A DNA stretch of 64,000 bases from UBA2970 sp965221075 (lineage in GTDB: Bacteria; Verrucomicrobiota; Verrucomicrobiia; Limisphaerales; AAA164-E04). Below, piece after piece: positions 26,795 through 35,725 of the stretch. Position 1 is the first letter of the stretch; each line of letters begins with the position of its first letter. Both the position numbers and the translations under genes were made by a program. Where the stretch lies: NCBI GenBank assembly GCA_965221075.1, contig OZ244865.1:806001-870000 (forward strand). Reading direction: 5' to 3'. The notes beneath the pieces are model-generated. The model had not been told where the DNA came from and ran no database searches. It saw nothing but the letters and a program-made list of their open reading frames with translations.

Positions 26795-27922
26795 TCAGGG
26801 CGCCGGCTCCGGGCCCGGGGCCCGGCTGCCCCGGGAGGGAAGCTGCCAGCCCGGGTCGATGTCCAGGTCGTCGACGGGACAGGCGCGCCCGGCGTCGAGA
26901 TGGAGCCGGGCCAGGACGGCCACCATGGCGGCGTTGTCGGTGCACAGGGCGGGGGGAGCCAGCCTGAGCCCCAGCCCCTTCTCCCGGCACATCCGGCGCA
27001 GTTCGGAGCGCAGGGCGGAGTTGCAGGCGACCCCGCCCGAGGCGGTCGCCGTGCCCGCTCCGCACCTCAGGGCGGCAGTCACCAGCTTGGTGGCCAGCAC
27101 CTCGACGATGGCCGCCTGGATGCCGGCGCAGAGATCGGCCCGGGCGGCCGGATCCCCGGCCGTCCGGGGATTTTTCTCCAGGAAGTAGAGGACCGAGGTC
27201 TTCAGTCCGCTGAAGGAGAAGCGGTCGGTTCCGTCCCGGAGCAGGGGACGGGGGAAGACGAAGCGGCCGGGATCCCCCTGCTTCGCCAGGCGATCCATCT
27301 CGGCTCCCCCCGGGTAGGGAAGCCCCAGCAGGCGCGCGGTCTTGTCGAAGCATTCCCCCGCGGCGTCGTCCAGGGTGCCTCCCAGCAGGCAGTGGTCCAG
27401 GGGAGCGTCGACCCGGGCCAGCAGGGTGTGGCCTCCGCTGGCCACCAGGGAGACCGAGGGAGCGAAGCTCCCGCGATCCAGGCGGTAGGGAGGCCCCGAG
27501 ATCCACGGGGAGTAGAGGTGGGCCTCGTGGTGGTGGACGGGAACCAGGGGGACTTCCAGCGCCTGGGCCAGGCCCTGGGCGCAGCGCCATCCGATCATCA
27601 GGGCCGGGGGGAGGCCCGGGCCCCGGGTGGCCGCCACCGCGTCGATTCCCCCGGGTTCCAGCTCCGCCTCTTCCAGCGCCTGGCGGAGCGCCGGCGCCAG
27701 GCTGCCCAGATGGGCGCGGGCCGCCAGCTCCGGAACCACCCCGCCATGGACGGCGTGGACCGGGGTTTGCGAGGCGACCACCGAGGAGGCCACCCGGTCT
27801 CCACGAAGCACCGCGACCGAGGTCTCGTCGCAGCTGGTCTCCAGGGCGACCAGGCAGGGAAGCCTTCCCGATCCCTCAGTGGCTGGCCGCTTCGGCCTCC
27901 CGGCTCCGGCTGCGCTGGGCAT
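26795..27922 (-). CDS. tsaD: tRNA N6-adenosine threonylcarbamoyltransferase
   Basis: 375 residues. TsaD transfers the threonylcarbamoyl group to A37 of ANN-decoding tRNAs. LVALETSCDETSVAVL, metal-binding HHHEAH (130-135), SGGHTLLA, GGVACNS and CTDNAAMV are diagnostic. Compared with typical TsaD proteins it has about 22 extra N-terminal residues rich in Arg, Gly and Pro. The ATG at 27922 makes the gene overlap the end of the protease gene by 47 bp; no in-frame Met exists nearer the conserved start. No tsaB, tsaE or rimI gene is beside it. Confidence 0.93.
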   Translation of the reverse strand: MPSAAGAGRPKRPATEGSGRLPCLVALETSCDETSVAVLRGDRVASSVVASQTPVHAVHGGVVPELAARAHLGSLAPALRQALEEAELEPGGIDAVAATRGPGLPPALMIGWRCAQGLAQALEVPLVPVHHHEAHLYSPWISGPPYRLDRGSFAPSVSLVASGGHTLLARVDAPLDHCLLGGTLDDAAGECFDKTARLLGLPYPGGAEMDRLAKQGDPGRFVFPRPLLRDGTDRFSFSGLKTSVLYFLEKNPRTAGDPAARADLCAGIQAAIVEVLATKLVTAALRCGAGTATASGGVACNSALRSELRRMCREKGLGLRLAPPALCTDNAAMVAVLARLHLDAGRACPVDDLDIDPGWQLPSRGSRAPGPEPAP

Positions 27923-29204
27923 GCAGGCTGATGGCCTTGAGGAGATCCCGGGCCCGGTCCAAGGCGACGTCCCGGGTGTTGCGGATCCGCTCCCGGGTCT
28001 CGGCGGGGAGATCGGGGAAGCCGTCCACTCCGCCCGCCACCTGCTGGTAGTTCAGGGCTTCCTGCTGCTCCAGGGTCACCGGCACCAGTATGTCCGGCGT
28101 GATTCCCTGGTTCTCGATCACCCTGGAGCTGGGGGTGTAGTACCGGGCGGTGGTCAGCCGCAGGGCCGAGCCGTCGCGCTGCGGCAGGATGCTCTGGACC
28201 GATCCCTTTCCGAAGGTGGTGTCCCCGATGATCACCGCCCGCTTGAGGTCCTGCAGGCATCCGGCCACGATCTCGGAGGCGCTGGCGCTGCCCTGGTTGA
28301 CCAGCACCACCATGGGAAGGTCGAGCAGGGGATCCTCCGCCCGGGCCTCGCGCACCGTGTGGCTGGCTGGCTTCTGCCCCTTGGTGTAGACCACCATCTG
28401 CCCCCGCTCCAGGAACAGTCCCGCCACCTCCACCGCCTGGTCGAGGAGTCCTCCGGGGTTGTCGCGCAGATCGAGGATCAGCGACTCCATCCCCTGATCC
28501 CGGAGCCGCTCCAGAGCCTTCTCCAGCTCGGCTCCGGTCTTCTCCCCGAACTTGGTGATCCTGACGTAGCCGATCGAGTCCTCCCCCAGGGGGAAGCCGG
28601 TCCCTCCCTGCAGGTCCTTGACCATCTCGATCTCTATCCGCTCCCGGACGATCTCGACCTCCCGGCTCTCTCCGGTCGAGGGACGGAAGAGGGTCATGCG
28701 GACCTTGGTTCCGGGCTGGCCGCGCATCAGCTCCACCGCTTCCTGGAAGGTGACGTTACGGGCCGTCCGGTTCTCGATGCGGACGATCCTGTCTCCGGCG
28801 ATCATCCCGGCCCGGAAGGCGGGGGTGCCGGCGATGGGGGCGATCACCGTGAGGTAGTCCTCGCGCATGCCGACCACCACGCCCACCCCCCCGAAGGCCC
28901 CTTCGGTGTCGGCCAGGAGCCGGGTGTACTTGGGGGGATCCATGTACTCGCTGTGGGGATCCAGCGATCCGAGCATCCCCCGCAGGGCGTTGCGGATGAG
29001 CAGCTCGTAGGACAGCTTGTCGCGGTCCACATGGTTCTCGCGCACCTGGCCCAGCACCTGGCTGAACACCTCGAAGTTCCGGTAGGGATTGTCGTCGGCG
29101 TCCGCCGCCTCGGAGTGGCCGAAGTTGAGGGCGCCGAAGATCAGGTTAAGGCCGAGGACCAGAACCAGGGAGGAGAAGAGGATCTTCCGGCGGTTGGAAT
29201 TCAT
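27876..29204 (-). CDS. C-terminal processing peptidase, S41 family
   Basis: 442 residues. One N-terminal membrane anchor (residues 9-25) precedes a PDZ domain (about 100-180: GAFGGVGVVVG, FRAGMIAGDRIVRIE) and the S41 catalytic core. NQGSASASEIVAG (303-315) holds the catalytic Ser and FGKGSVQ the general-base Lys333. These Ctp/Prc proteases trim C-termini of periplasmic proteins. The GSLDPHSEYMDP motif is also conserved in the family. A divergent-looking gap of 125 bp separates it from ispD upstream. The C-terminal 16 residues overlap the start of tsaD in another frame. Confidence 0.93.
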   Translation of the reverse strand: MNSNRRKILFSSLVLVLGLNLIFGALNFGHSEAADADDNPYRNFEVFSQVLGQVRENHVDRDKLSYELLIRNALRGMLGSLDPHSEYMDPPKYTRLLADTEGAFGGVGVVVGMREDYLTVIAPIAGTPAFRAGMIAGDRIVRIENRTARNVTFQEAVELMRGQPGTKVRMTLFRPSTGESREVEIVRERIEIEMVKDLQGGTGFPLGEDSIGYVRITKFGEKTGAELEKALERLRDQGMESLILDLRDNPGGLLDQAVEVAGLFLERGQMVVYTKGQKPASHTVREARAEDPLLDLPMVVLVNQGSASASEIVAGCLQDLKRAVIIGDTTFGKGSVQSILPQRDGSALRLTTARYYTPSSRVIENQGITPDILVPVTLEQQEALNYQQVAGGVDGFPDLPAETRERIRNTRDVALDRARDLLKAISLHAQRSRSREAEAASH

Positions 29205-29293
29205 CGTGTTTCGGGCAGCGCGGACCGGGGTTCGAGGCTAGCGCACGGCAGCGCCTCCTGCAAGGGGGCGCACTCCATCGGGCAGGCCCCGGA

Positions 29294-29309
29294 CCGGCGG
29301 GCGCGCCGG
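29294..29309 (-). terminator. Short GC-rich hairpin downstream of ispD
   Basis: A perfect 6-bp stem (CCGGCG / CGCCGG) with a 4-nt loop lies 21 bp past the ispD stop on the minus strand. No T tract follows; weak evidence for a transcript end. Confidence 0.25.
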
Positions 29310-29329
29310 CCCGGCAACCGCTCCCCGGC

Positions 29330-30013
29330 TCACTGGCGGGAGAGGATCCATTCGACGAAGGGTAGGTCGGCGGGATAGGTGACCTTGGGGTTGGGTCCGC
29401 CGCCTCCTACCACTACCACTTCCTGGCCGATCAGGGCGCAGGCGGAGGCTTCGTCGGTGACCGCCTCTCCGGCCTCGATGGCCGCTTCCAGCGCCTTGCG
29501 GAGGATCGGGCGGCGCACGATCTGCGGGGTCTCCACCGCCCAGAGCCCGGAGCGGTCCACGCTCCCCTCGATCCGGCCCTCGGAGTCGGCGCGCTTCAGG
29601 GTGCTGCTCACCGGGGCGGCGGCCGCCGCGGCGCCGGTCCTGGCCGCCGCCCGGAAGGTCCTCTCCAGCGTCTCCCGGGTCAGGCAGGGCCGGGCGCCGT
29701 CGTGGACGGCGACCAGGCCGGCCTCGGGACAGGTGGCCTCCAGGCCGTTCCAGACCGAGTCGCGGCGCAGCTCCCCCCCCTCCACCAGCCGCCAGGGCTT
29801 CCTGGCCCCGATCCGGCCGGCCAGCTCCTGGTAGGCGCTCCGGCGCTGCGGAGAGACGACCAGGATCACCTCATCCACCATGGGGGACTCCTCCAGGCGC
29901 TTCCAGCTGTGGGCGACCAGGGGAAGGCCCGCCACCTGCAGGAACAGCTTGTCGGAACCCATGCGGGCGCCCCGTCCCGCCGCGACGATCACCCCGGAGT
30001 TCATCCCGTCCAT
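29330..30013 (-). CDS. ispD: 2-C-methyl-D-erythritol 4-phosphate cytidylyltransferase
   Basis: About 227 residues. It couples CTP to MEP in the non-mevalonate isoprenoid pathway; dxr of the same pathway lies at 62.4 kb but not in the same operon. VIVAAGRGARMGSDKLFLQVAGLPL is the nucleotide-binding loop, VAVHDGARPCLT the metal/substrate segment, TLKRADSEGRI and WAVETPQ the substrate-binding region, and VTDEASACALIG with KVTYPADL completes the family pattern. The start could be ATG 30013 or ATG 30004 (three codons later); neither has a clear ribosome-binding site. Confidence 0.92.
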   Translation of the reverse strand: MDGMNSGVIVAAGRGARMGSDKLFLQVAGLPLVAHSWKRLEESPMVDEVILVVSPQRRSAYQELAGRIGARKPWRLVEGGELRRDSVWNGLEATCPEAGLVAVHDGARPCLTRETLERTFRAAARTGAAAAAAPVSSTLKRADSEGRIEGSVDRSGLWAVETPQIVRRPILRKALEAAIEAGEAVTDEASACALIGQEVVVVGGGGPNPKVTYPADLPFVEWILSRQ

Positions 30014-30630
30014 GTTTCGGCGCGGAAGGGGACCGGGCAAACTCTTTCGCCCGCGACGGATCCTTCGCTGCCGGTTCCGGAGGGCCGCCTCCGGCGCGTC
30101 GGGAAGCCGCCAGGCCTGTGCCGGCGGAACCTGGAAGCCGCTTCCGGATCCCGGGACGCCGATGTCCCTGCATGGCCCTTGGCCGGCGGATTCTCCTGTT
30201 TCTTGCGGGAGCTCCGGAGCAGGGGGCCTGGCAGAGGATCAGGGAAGCCGTCCCATGCCGCGGAACATCGGACGGGGAGGCAGTCCGGGATGCCGGATGG
30301 CCATGGCCGAGACTTGGCGACCCTCCGCTGCTGCCGTGCGCAAGCCGCCGATCGTCGCGGAACGCCCGGCTGGGAGAAGGCGGGCGCGGGGCCAGCCGCC
30401 CGTCTCGGCCGGTCCGATCCGGCCATTCCGGACCAGTTCTCCCTGGCTTTCGTTGTTCGCAGGGCCGGGGGAAGACAGGAACGGGGCGGGCGGAGAAAAA
30501 CGCCATCCTCTCCCCATCCGTCCAATCGCCAGCGATGGATGCATCCATCGCCGCCTTCTGGCGGCCGCGTTCCCGGATCCGGACAGGGCGGGGAGACCCT
30601 GGAACGGACGGCTCGCCGCAAGCGGACGCA
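30014..30630 (-). other. 617-bp stretch without a convincing gene between argF and ispD
   Basis: Several long open frames cross this stretch on both strands, as expected at this GC content, but their translations are Arg/Pro/Gly-rich and show no domain or export signal. It must include the ispD promoter. Two structures stand out: an exact 20-bp palindrome at 30532-30551 and an inverted repeat GGTCCG/CGGACC at 30411-30416 and 30429-30434. Confidence 0.5.
30532..30551. repeat. Exact 20-bp palindrome
   Basis: gcgatggatgcatccatcgc reads the same on both strands, centred on an ATGCAT core. It lies 80 bp beyond the 3' end of argF in the 617-bp gap. Such a perfect dyad without a loop is more typical of a protein-binding site than of a terminator. 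Confidence 0.6.
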
Positions 30631-31542
30631 TCATCCGGACGATGGCGGTCCGGCCATCCAGTCGAGGACGCCCTTCTGGGCGTGGAGCCTGTTCTCGGCC
30701 TGATCGAAGATGGTCCGCTGGTGGGACTCCAGCACTTCCTCGGTGATCTCCCTGCCGCGGTAGGCCGGAAGGCAGTGCATCACCAGGACCGAGGGGGAGG
30801 CCAGGGAGACCGCCTCGGATCCGATCTGGTATGCCTGCAGCCGCTCCATCCTCTCCTGCGCCTGGGCCTCCATGCCCATCGACACCCAGACGTCGGTGTA
30901 CAGGACATCCGCTCCCCGGGCCGCCTGGGCCGTGTCCTCGGTCAGCTGGAGCGACTCTCCGGCCCGCTGCCGCAGCTCGTCCGAGGGCCAGTAGCCGCGG
31001 GGAGCGGCGATGCGCAGTAGGAAGCGGAGCCTGGAGGCCGCCTGGATCCACGAGGTGGCGACATTGCAGGATCCGTCCCCGACGAAGCAGACCTTGCGTC
31101 CTTCCCAGGAACCCAGCTTCTCCTGGATGGTCATCAGATCGGCGAGGATCTGGCAGGGGTGCTCCTGGTCGGTCAGAGCGTTGATGGTGGGGATCCGCCC
31201 GTAGCGTGCGAAGTCCACGACGTCCTGGTGCGACGAGGTCCGGATCACCGCCCCGTGGATCATCCTTCCCAGCACCCGGGCGGTGTCCTTCACCGGCTCT
31301 CCCCGGCCGGTCTGCAGCTCTCCCGTGTTGAGGAAGATCGCCTTCCCCCCCAGCTCCCTGATCCCCACTTCGAAGGAGACCCGGGTGCGGGTGGAGGACT
31401 TGGAGAAGATCAGCCCCCAGCACTGGCCTTCCAGGGGACGCTCGGCGGGACGGCCCCGGAGCGCCTTGTGGCGCCGGGCCCGGTCCAGGATGGAGACGTA
31501 GTCCTCCGGCTGCAGGCCGGACAGGCTGAGGAGATGCTTCAT
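30631..31542 (-). CDS. argF: Ornithine carbamoyltransferase
   Basis: 303 residues. Catalyses carbamoyl phosphate plus ornithine to citrulline. The carbamoyl-phosphate motif SSTRTR is at 49-54, HPCQ at 128-131 and the ornithine-loop HCLP at 256-259; DVWVSMGME is the SMG substrate loop that separates OTCase from ATCase. Its ATG overlaps the argD stop (ATGA). It is the last gene of the argJ-argB-argD-argF unit. Confidence 0.96.
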   Translation of the reverse strand: MKHLLSLSGLQPEDYVSILDRARRHKALRGRPAERPLEGQCWGLIFSKSSTRTRVSFEVGIRELGGKAIFLNTGELQTGRGEPVKDTARVLGRMIHGAVIRTSSHQDVVDFARYGRIPTINALTDQEHPCQILADLMTIQEKLGSWEGRKVCFVGDGSCNVATSWIQAASRLRFLLRIAAPRGYWPSDELRQRAGESLQLTEDTAQAARGADVLYTDVWVSMGMEAQAQERMERLQAYQIGSEAVSLASPSVLVMHCLPAYRGREITEEVLESHQRTIFDQAENRLHAQKGVLDWMAGPPSSG

Positions 31543-32777
31543 GGAGCGATGCGCCGGAGGACCTGCTCCAGGATTTCCACTGCCTGGGCGGCCTCCTCCT
31601 CGCCGAGGTTGAGAGGAGGGAGCATCCGGAGGGTGCTGGGACCCGCGGGAACGAGCAGCAGGCCTTCCTGGCGCAGTGCCTTCTCCAGCTCGAGGGACGT
31701 GACGCCTTCCTCCGGCAGTCCGGGAAGGCCGTCGTGGAACTCGATCCCGATCATCAGGCCCAGGCCCCGGATCTCCTTCACGCAGCCGGGATGCCTCTCC
31801 TGCAGGCCTTCCAGCAGAGACTTCAGGATCCGCCCCGTCTCCCGGGCCTTCCGGTCCAGCTGCGAGGCCTCGATCTCGTCGAGGACCGCCAGCGCGGCGG
31901 CGCAGGCCAGGGGGCTGCCCCCGTAGGTGGTGCCGTGGGATCCCGGGCCCAGCAGGCGGGTCCGGTCCTCCCGGATCCAGAGGGCTCCCATGGGAAAGCC
32001 TCCGCCCATCGACTTGGCCATGGACACAGCGTCGGGGAGGAAGCCCCCTTCCTGGGGCAGGCCCTCCAGGATCCTCTGGTAGCTCTGGAACCTTCCGGTC
32101 CGGAAGTGGCCGCACTGGACGCCGTCGAAGAGGAGCAGCAGGCCGTGCCTGTCGCAGAGGGAGCGCAGGCCCGAGAGGTATCCGGGCCGCGCCGGGTGGA
32201 TCCCTCCCTCGCCCTGGATCCCCTCGATCACCACCGCGATGGTGGAGGGGCTGACGGCCGCCTCCATGGCCTCGAGGTCGTTGAAGGGCACATGCCGGAA
32301 TCCCGGGACCAGGGGGCCGAAGCCCTCCTTGGCCTTGTCCTGCCCGGTGGCCGAGACGCAGGCCAGGGTCCGTCCGTGGAAGGACCGCCGGCAGGAGAGG
32401 ATCTCGAAGCGGCCCTCGGCATGGCCGGCCCGCCGGGCCAGCTTGAAGGCGGCCTCGTTGGCCTCGGCCCCGCTGTTGCAGAAGAAGCAGGCTCCCGGGC
32501 CGATCCCCTCGGCCAGCCGCCGGGCCAGCTCCCCCTGCAGGCGGTGGTAGTAGAGGTTGGAGACGTGCGTCAGGATCCCGGCCTGCCTGGCGACGGCCTC
32601 GGAGAGGGCCGGATGGGAGTGCCCCAGGCAGCAGACCGCGATCCCCGCTCCCATGTCCAGGTAGCTGCGCCCCTGGACGTCCCAGACCCTGGCGCCCTCT
32701 CCCCGGGCCAGCTCGGTGTCGAGGCGCCCGTAGTTCCCCAGGACATGCCTCTGGAAGAGCTCCCGGGTCCCGCTCAT
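31539..32777 (-). CDS. argD: Acetylornithine aminotransferase
   Basis: 412 residues, class III PLP aminotransferase. It uses glutamate to form N-acetylornithine. CNSGAEANEAAFKLAR binds the PLP phosphate, FHGRTLA the cofactor, and Lys255 in VSMAKSMGGG forms the Schiff base. The pyridine-nitrogen Asp218 is followed by Gly (FDGVQCGHFRTG), where most family members have Glu (DEVQ). The position in the arginine operon supports ArgD over other omega-aminotransferases. Start and stop both overlap neighbours by four bases. Confidence 0.94.
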   Translation of the reverse strand: MSGTRELFQRHVLGNYGRLDTELARGEGARVWDVQGRSYLDMGAGIAVCCLGHSHPALSEAVARQAGILTHVSNLYYHRLQGELARRLAEGIGPGACFFCNSGAEANEAAFKLARRAGHAEGRFEILSCRRSFHGRTLACVSATGQDKAKEGFGPLVPGFRHVPFNDLEAMEAAVSPSTIAVVIEGIQGEGGIHPARPGYLSGLRSLCDRHGLLLLFDGVQCGHFRTGRFQSYQRILEGLPQEGGFLPDAVSMAKSMGGGFPMGALWIREDRTRLLGPGSHGTTYGGSPLACAAALAVLDEIEASQLDRKARETGRILKSLLEGLQERHPGCVKEIRGLGLMIGIEFHDGLPGLPEEGVTSLELEKALRQEGLLLVPAGPSTLRMLPPLNLGEEEAAQAVEILEQVLRRIAP

Positions 32778-33649
32778 GGCACGATCTGGGTGCCCACGCC
32801 CCTGTCGGTGAATATCTCCAGCAGCACCGCGTGGGGGATCCTCCCGTCGACCATCGAGACCTTGGACACTCCCGCGCCGATGGCCTGCAGGGCGCTCTCC
32901 ACCTTGGGGATCATGCCCTCGCCGATCGCCGACCCGGCCTTCAGCTCCTCGACCCGCCGCGTGCTGGCCACGGGGATCAGGGTCTCGGGCCGGCCGGCAT
33001 CCTCCATCAGCCCCGGAACGTCGCTCACGAACACCAGCCGGCGCGCCTCGAGGGCGATCGCCAGCTGGGCCGCGACCGCGTCGGCGTTGCAGTTGTGCAG
33101 GCGTCCCTCCGCGTCCCGGGCGGTGGGGCTGATCACCGGGATCCGGCCCGCCCCGACGGCCTGCTGGACGGCCTGCCGGTCGACCGAGACGATCTCGCCC
33201 ACCAGGCCCAGGTCCAGGGGGGAGCCGTCGGGAGCGGCGGCGCGTTTCCTGCGGCAGCCGAAGATCCGCCTGCCGGGCAATCCCACCGCATCGCCGCCCA
33301 GCGAGGCGATGCGGGAGACGACCTCGGGATTGACCTGGAGGGAGAGCACCCGGTCCACCAGCTCCGCCAGGGGTGCGTCGGTCACCCGTTGCCCGTGCAC
33401 GAACCTCGGCTCGAGCCCCTCCTCCCTCATGGCCCTGCTGATCGCCTTTCCCCCTCCGTGGAGGACGATGGTGTCGATGCCCACCGCGCGCAGGAACACG
33501 ATGTCCCGGGCCAGCCCGTTGCGGATGTCGGGGTCGGGGGAGTCCATGAAGCTGCCCCCGTACTTGATCACGAACGAGGAGCCCTGGAAGCGCTGGATGT
33601 AGGGAAGCGCCTCCAGCAGGACGGCCGCCTTGTCGATGAGCTCCTGCAC
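32774..33649 (-). CDS. argB: Acetylglutamate kinase
   Basis: 291 residues from a GTG. Phosphorylates N-acetylglutamate. FVIKYGGSFMD (phosphate-binding Lys-Gly-Gly), VLHGGGKAISRAM, the acetylglutamate site GRLHNCNADAVAAQLA, FVSDVPGL and the C-terminal GEGMIPKVESALQAIGAGVSKVSMVDGR are diagnostic amino acid kinase motifs. The N-terminal helix of about 25 residues resembles the arginine-sensitive hexameric type, so feedback inhibition by arginine is plausible but inferred. It starts 7 bp after argJ and overlaps argD. Confidence 0.95.
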   Translation of the reverse strand: MQELIDKAAVLLEALPYIQRFQGSSFVIKYGGSFMDSPDPDIRNGLARDIVFLRAVGIDTIVLHGGGKAISRAMREEGLEPRFVHGQRVTDAPLAELVDRVLSLQVNPEVVSRIASLGGDAVGLPGRRIFGCRRKRAAAPDGSPLDLGLVGEIVSVDRQAVQQAVGAGRIPVISPTARDAEGRLHNCNADAVAAQLAIALEARRLVFVSDVPGLMEDAGRPETLIPVASTRRVEELKAGSAIGEGMIPKVESALQAIGAGVSKVSMVDGRIPHAVLLEIFTDRGVGTQIVP

Positions 33650-33656
33650 CGCCAGT

Positions 33657-34943
33657 CTATCCTCCCATGGATGCCGGATCCGATGTGTCCCCCTGGTTGA
33701 ATCGGACGTATTCCTGGGTCAGATCGCAGGCGATCCGGGTGCAGGAGCCCTCGCCCTGGTTGAGATCGATGTGCAGGGTGAACTCGCGGGCCGCCACCCG
33801 ATCGCATAGGTCCTCGAAGGGAGTGCCGCAGGGAGTCCCCGCCCGGAGCGCCGGGAGGGGCTCGGGGCTGGATCCGTTGCTGTAGGCGAGGTCCACGGCG
33901 CCCTCCTCCAGCCTCGCTCCCGACGCTCCCAGGGCCGCCATGACGCGTCCCCAGTTGGGATCCCCTCCGGCCCAGCTGGCCTTGACCAGCTGGCTGTTGG
34001 CCACAGCCAGGGCCGCCTTCCGGGCCTGGTGGGAATCCAGCGCCCCCTCCACCACCACCCTAGCCACCCGCGAGGTTCCCTCGCCGTCGGAGACGATCTT
34101 TCCGGCCAGATCCTCGCAGATCCGCTCCAGGGCCTGGCGGAAGGCCTGGTAGAGGGGGGAATCGGGGGAGCGGACCGGGCTCTCGCCGGGCGTGGAGAGC
34201 AGGAGAACGGTGTCGTTGGTGCTGGTGTCCCCGTCCACCGAGATCCGGTTGAAGCCGAGGGAGACGGCCCCGTCCAGGGCTTCCTGAAGCAGGGAGGGCT
34301 CCACCGCCAGATCGGTGGTCAGGAAGGCCAGCATGGTGGCGTGAAGAGGTCCTTCACGGTGCATGGAGGGAGCGATCATTCCCGCCCCCTTGGCGATTCC
34401 CCCGATGCGGAACCGGCTGCCGGCGGCCCGCACCTCCAGGGCCGCCTCCTTGGGCACGGTGTCGCTGGTCATGATGGCCAGGGCCGCCCGGCGGCCTCCC
34501 TCCTCCCGGCCGGTGAGGGTGGCGGCTGCCCTCTCGATTCCGGGGAGGATCCGCTCCATGGGGAGGGGCACGCCGATCCTCCCGGTGGAGGCGGGCAGCA
34601 CCTGGGCCGGCTCCAGGTCCAGCGACCGGGCGGCCCGCCGGGCCATCTCCTCGGCGTCCCGGCGGCCCTGCTCCCCGGTGCAGGCGTTGGCGTTTCCGGA
34701 GTTGGCCACGATGGCCCCTGCCGGGCGGCCCATCCGCTCCATGCAGGAACGGACCGGCGCCGCGCAGACGCGGTTGGTGGTGAAGGTTCCGGCGAAGGGG
34801 CCCGGCCGGTCGGCCACCACGAGAGCCAGATCGGGACGCTCGCCGCCGCCTCCCTTGATCCGGCAGGACTCCCCCCAGGCGCGGAAGCCGGCAGGAGCGG
34901 TCACCGATCCGGGTATCGAATCGAAGAGGGGATCAGACGCCAT
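33657..34943 (-). CDS. argJ: Bifunctional ornithine acetyltransferase / N-acetylglutamate synthase
   Basis: 428 residues. ArgJ recycles the acetyl group from N-acetylornithine to glutamate. TTNRVCAAPVR and NSGNANACTG mark the N-terminal half. LHATMLAFLTTD contains the self-cleavage Ala-Thr bond, with Thr as the nucleophile. ISVDGDTSTNDTV and SWAGGDPNWGRVMAALG are conserved in the beta chain. It is the first gene of the arg operon; its promoter must lie in the 203-bp gap before the divergent gene at 35147. argC, argG and argH are not in the window. Confidence 0.95.
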   Translation of the reverse strand: MASDPLFDSIPGSVTAPAGFRAWGESCRIKGGGGERPDLALVVADRPGPFAGTFTTNRVCAAPVRSCMERMGRPAGAIVANSGNANACTGEQGRRDAEEMARRAARSLDLEPAQVLPASTGRIGVPLPMERILPGIERAAATLTGREEGGRRAALAIMTSDTVPKEAALEVRAAGSRFRIGGIAKGAGMIAPSMHREGPLHATMLAFLTTDLAVEPSLLQEALDGAVSLGFNRISVDGDTSTNDTVLLLSTPGESPVRSPDSPLYQAFRQALERICEDLAGKIVSDGEGTSRVARVVVEGALDSHQARKAALAVANSQLVKASWAGGDPNWGRVMAALGASGARLEEGAVDLAYSNGSSPEPLPALRAGTPCGTPFEDLCDRVAAREFTLHIDLNQGEGSCTRIACDLTQEYVRFNQGDTSDPASMGG

Positions 34944-35146
34944 CGGGGAAGGGGTAGGGAGGGAGGAGAAGGGAAGCCTTCTGGCCCTCAGCGAAGAGGT
35001 TTCCAGGGATGCGTCTCCTTGCCGGAGGCTGTCCTGCAGGTTCCCATGCCCGGACACAGGAGAGCCGGCAGGGCCCGCCCTGTCAATCCGGGAGGATGCA
35101 GGGCGCCCTTTTCGCAGGGGGAGCCCTGGGCTAGGATGGAGGAGCG

Positions 35147-35725
35147 ATGAGGAAGGCGGCGCTCCTGGCAATCCTGGCCCTGGCTGCGGGAGGCGCGCTC
35201 TGGCTTCTCCGGGAAGGAGATCCGGTGCGGGAGGTGGAGCGGCGGATGGAGAGCCTGGCCCGGGCCCTTACCTACGAGGAAGGAGGGATGATCGGGCGGA
35301 TCGCCGGCATCCAGGCCGTTGCCGGCTTCTTCGCCACCAACGCCTCGGTGGCGGTGGCGGGAGGCTCCCGGGAAGTGCGGCTGGAAGGGCGCGGCGAGGT
35401 GCGGCGTGCGGCGGCCCAGGCGCGTTCCTCGTGGAGCAGGCTCCGGGTCAGTCTCGAGCCCCTGCGGATCGAGGAGGCGGGGGAGGGGCGGGTGCGGGTC
35501 CAGGCCAGGGCCACCGTCTGGGTGGAGGATCGCCTGGAGCGGGAGAGGCAGCCGCTCGAGCTGGAGTGGGCCAGGGAGGGAAGGCGGTGGCGGATCCGGC
35601 GGGTGAGGAACTCCCCCCCGGGCCCCTCGGGCCGGCTTCAGGTGCCGGGCTTGGTTCCGGAGGCGGATTCGGGCTCGGGCCTGGCTTCCTGGGCCCGGGC
35701 GGCGAGCTTCCTGCGCTTGAGATAG
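35147..35725 (+). CDS. Membrane-anchored NTF2-like hypothetical protein
   Basis: 192 residues. A single N-terminal hydrophobic segment (5-20, LLAILALAAGGALWLL) would anchor or export it. The body alternates helix and strand as in NTF2/SnoaL-like folds (VERRMESLARALTYEEG, then VRVQARATVWVEDR and LELEWAREGRRWRIRRVR), which is a structural guess, not a family match. GGAGGAGC lies just before the ATG. The 3' end overlaps the small basic protein on the other strand by 88 bp, which probably shapes its odd Ser/Gly/Arg-rich tail. Confidence 0.65.
   Translation: MRKAALLAILALAAGGALWLLREGDPVREVERRMESLARALTYEEGGMIGRIAGIQAVAGFFATNASVAVAGGSREVRLEGRGEVRRAAAQARSSWSRLRVSLEPLRIEEAGEGRVRVQARATVWVEDRLERERQPLELEWAREGRRWRIRRVRNSPPGPSGRLQVPGLVPEADSGSGLASWARAASFLRLR

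Noticed and set aside
30118..31020. A 300-codon plus-strand open frame between ispD and argF.
   Set aside because: It runs antisense into argF, has Arg/Pro/Gly-rich composition, no export signal and no domain. Open frames of this size are expected at high GC.
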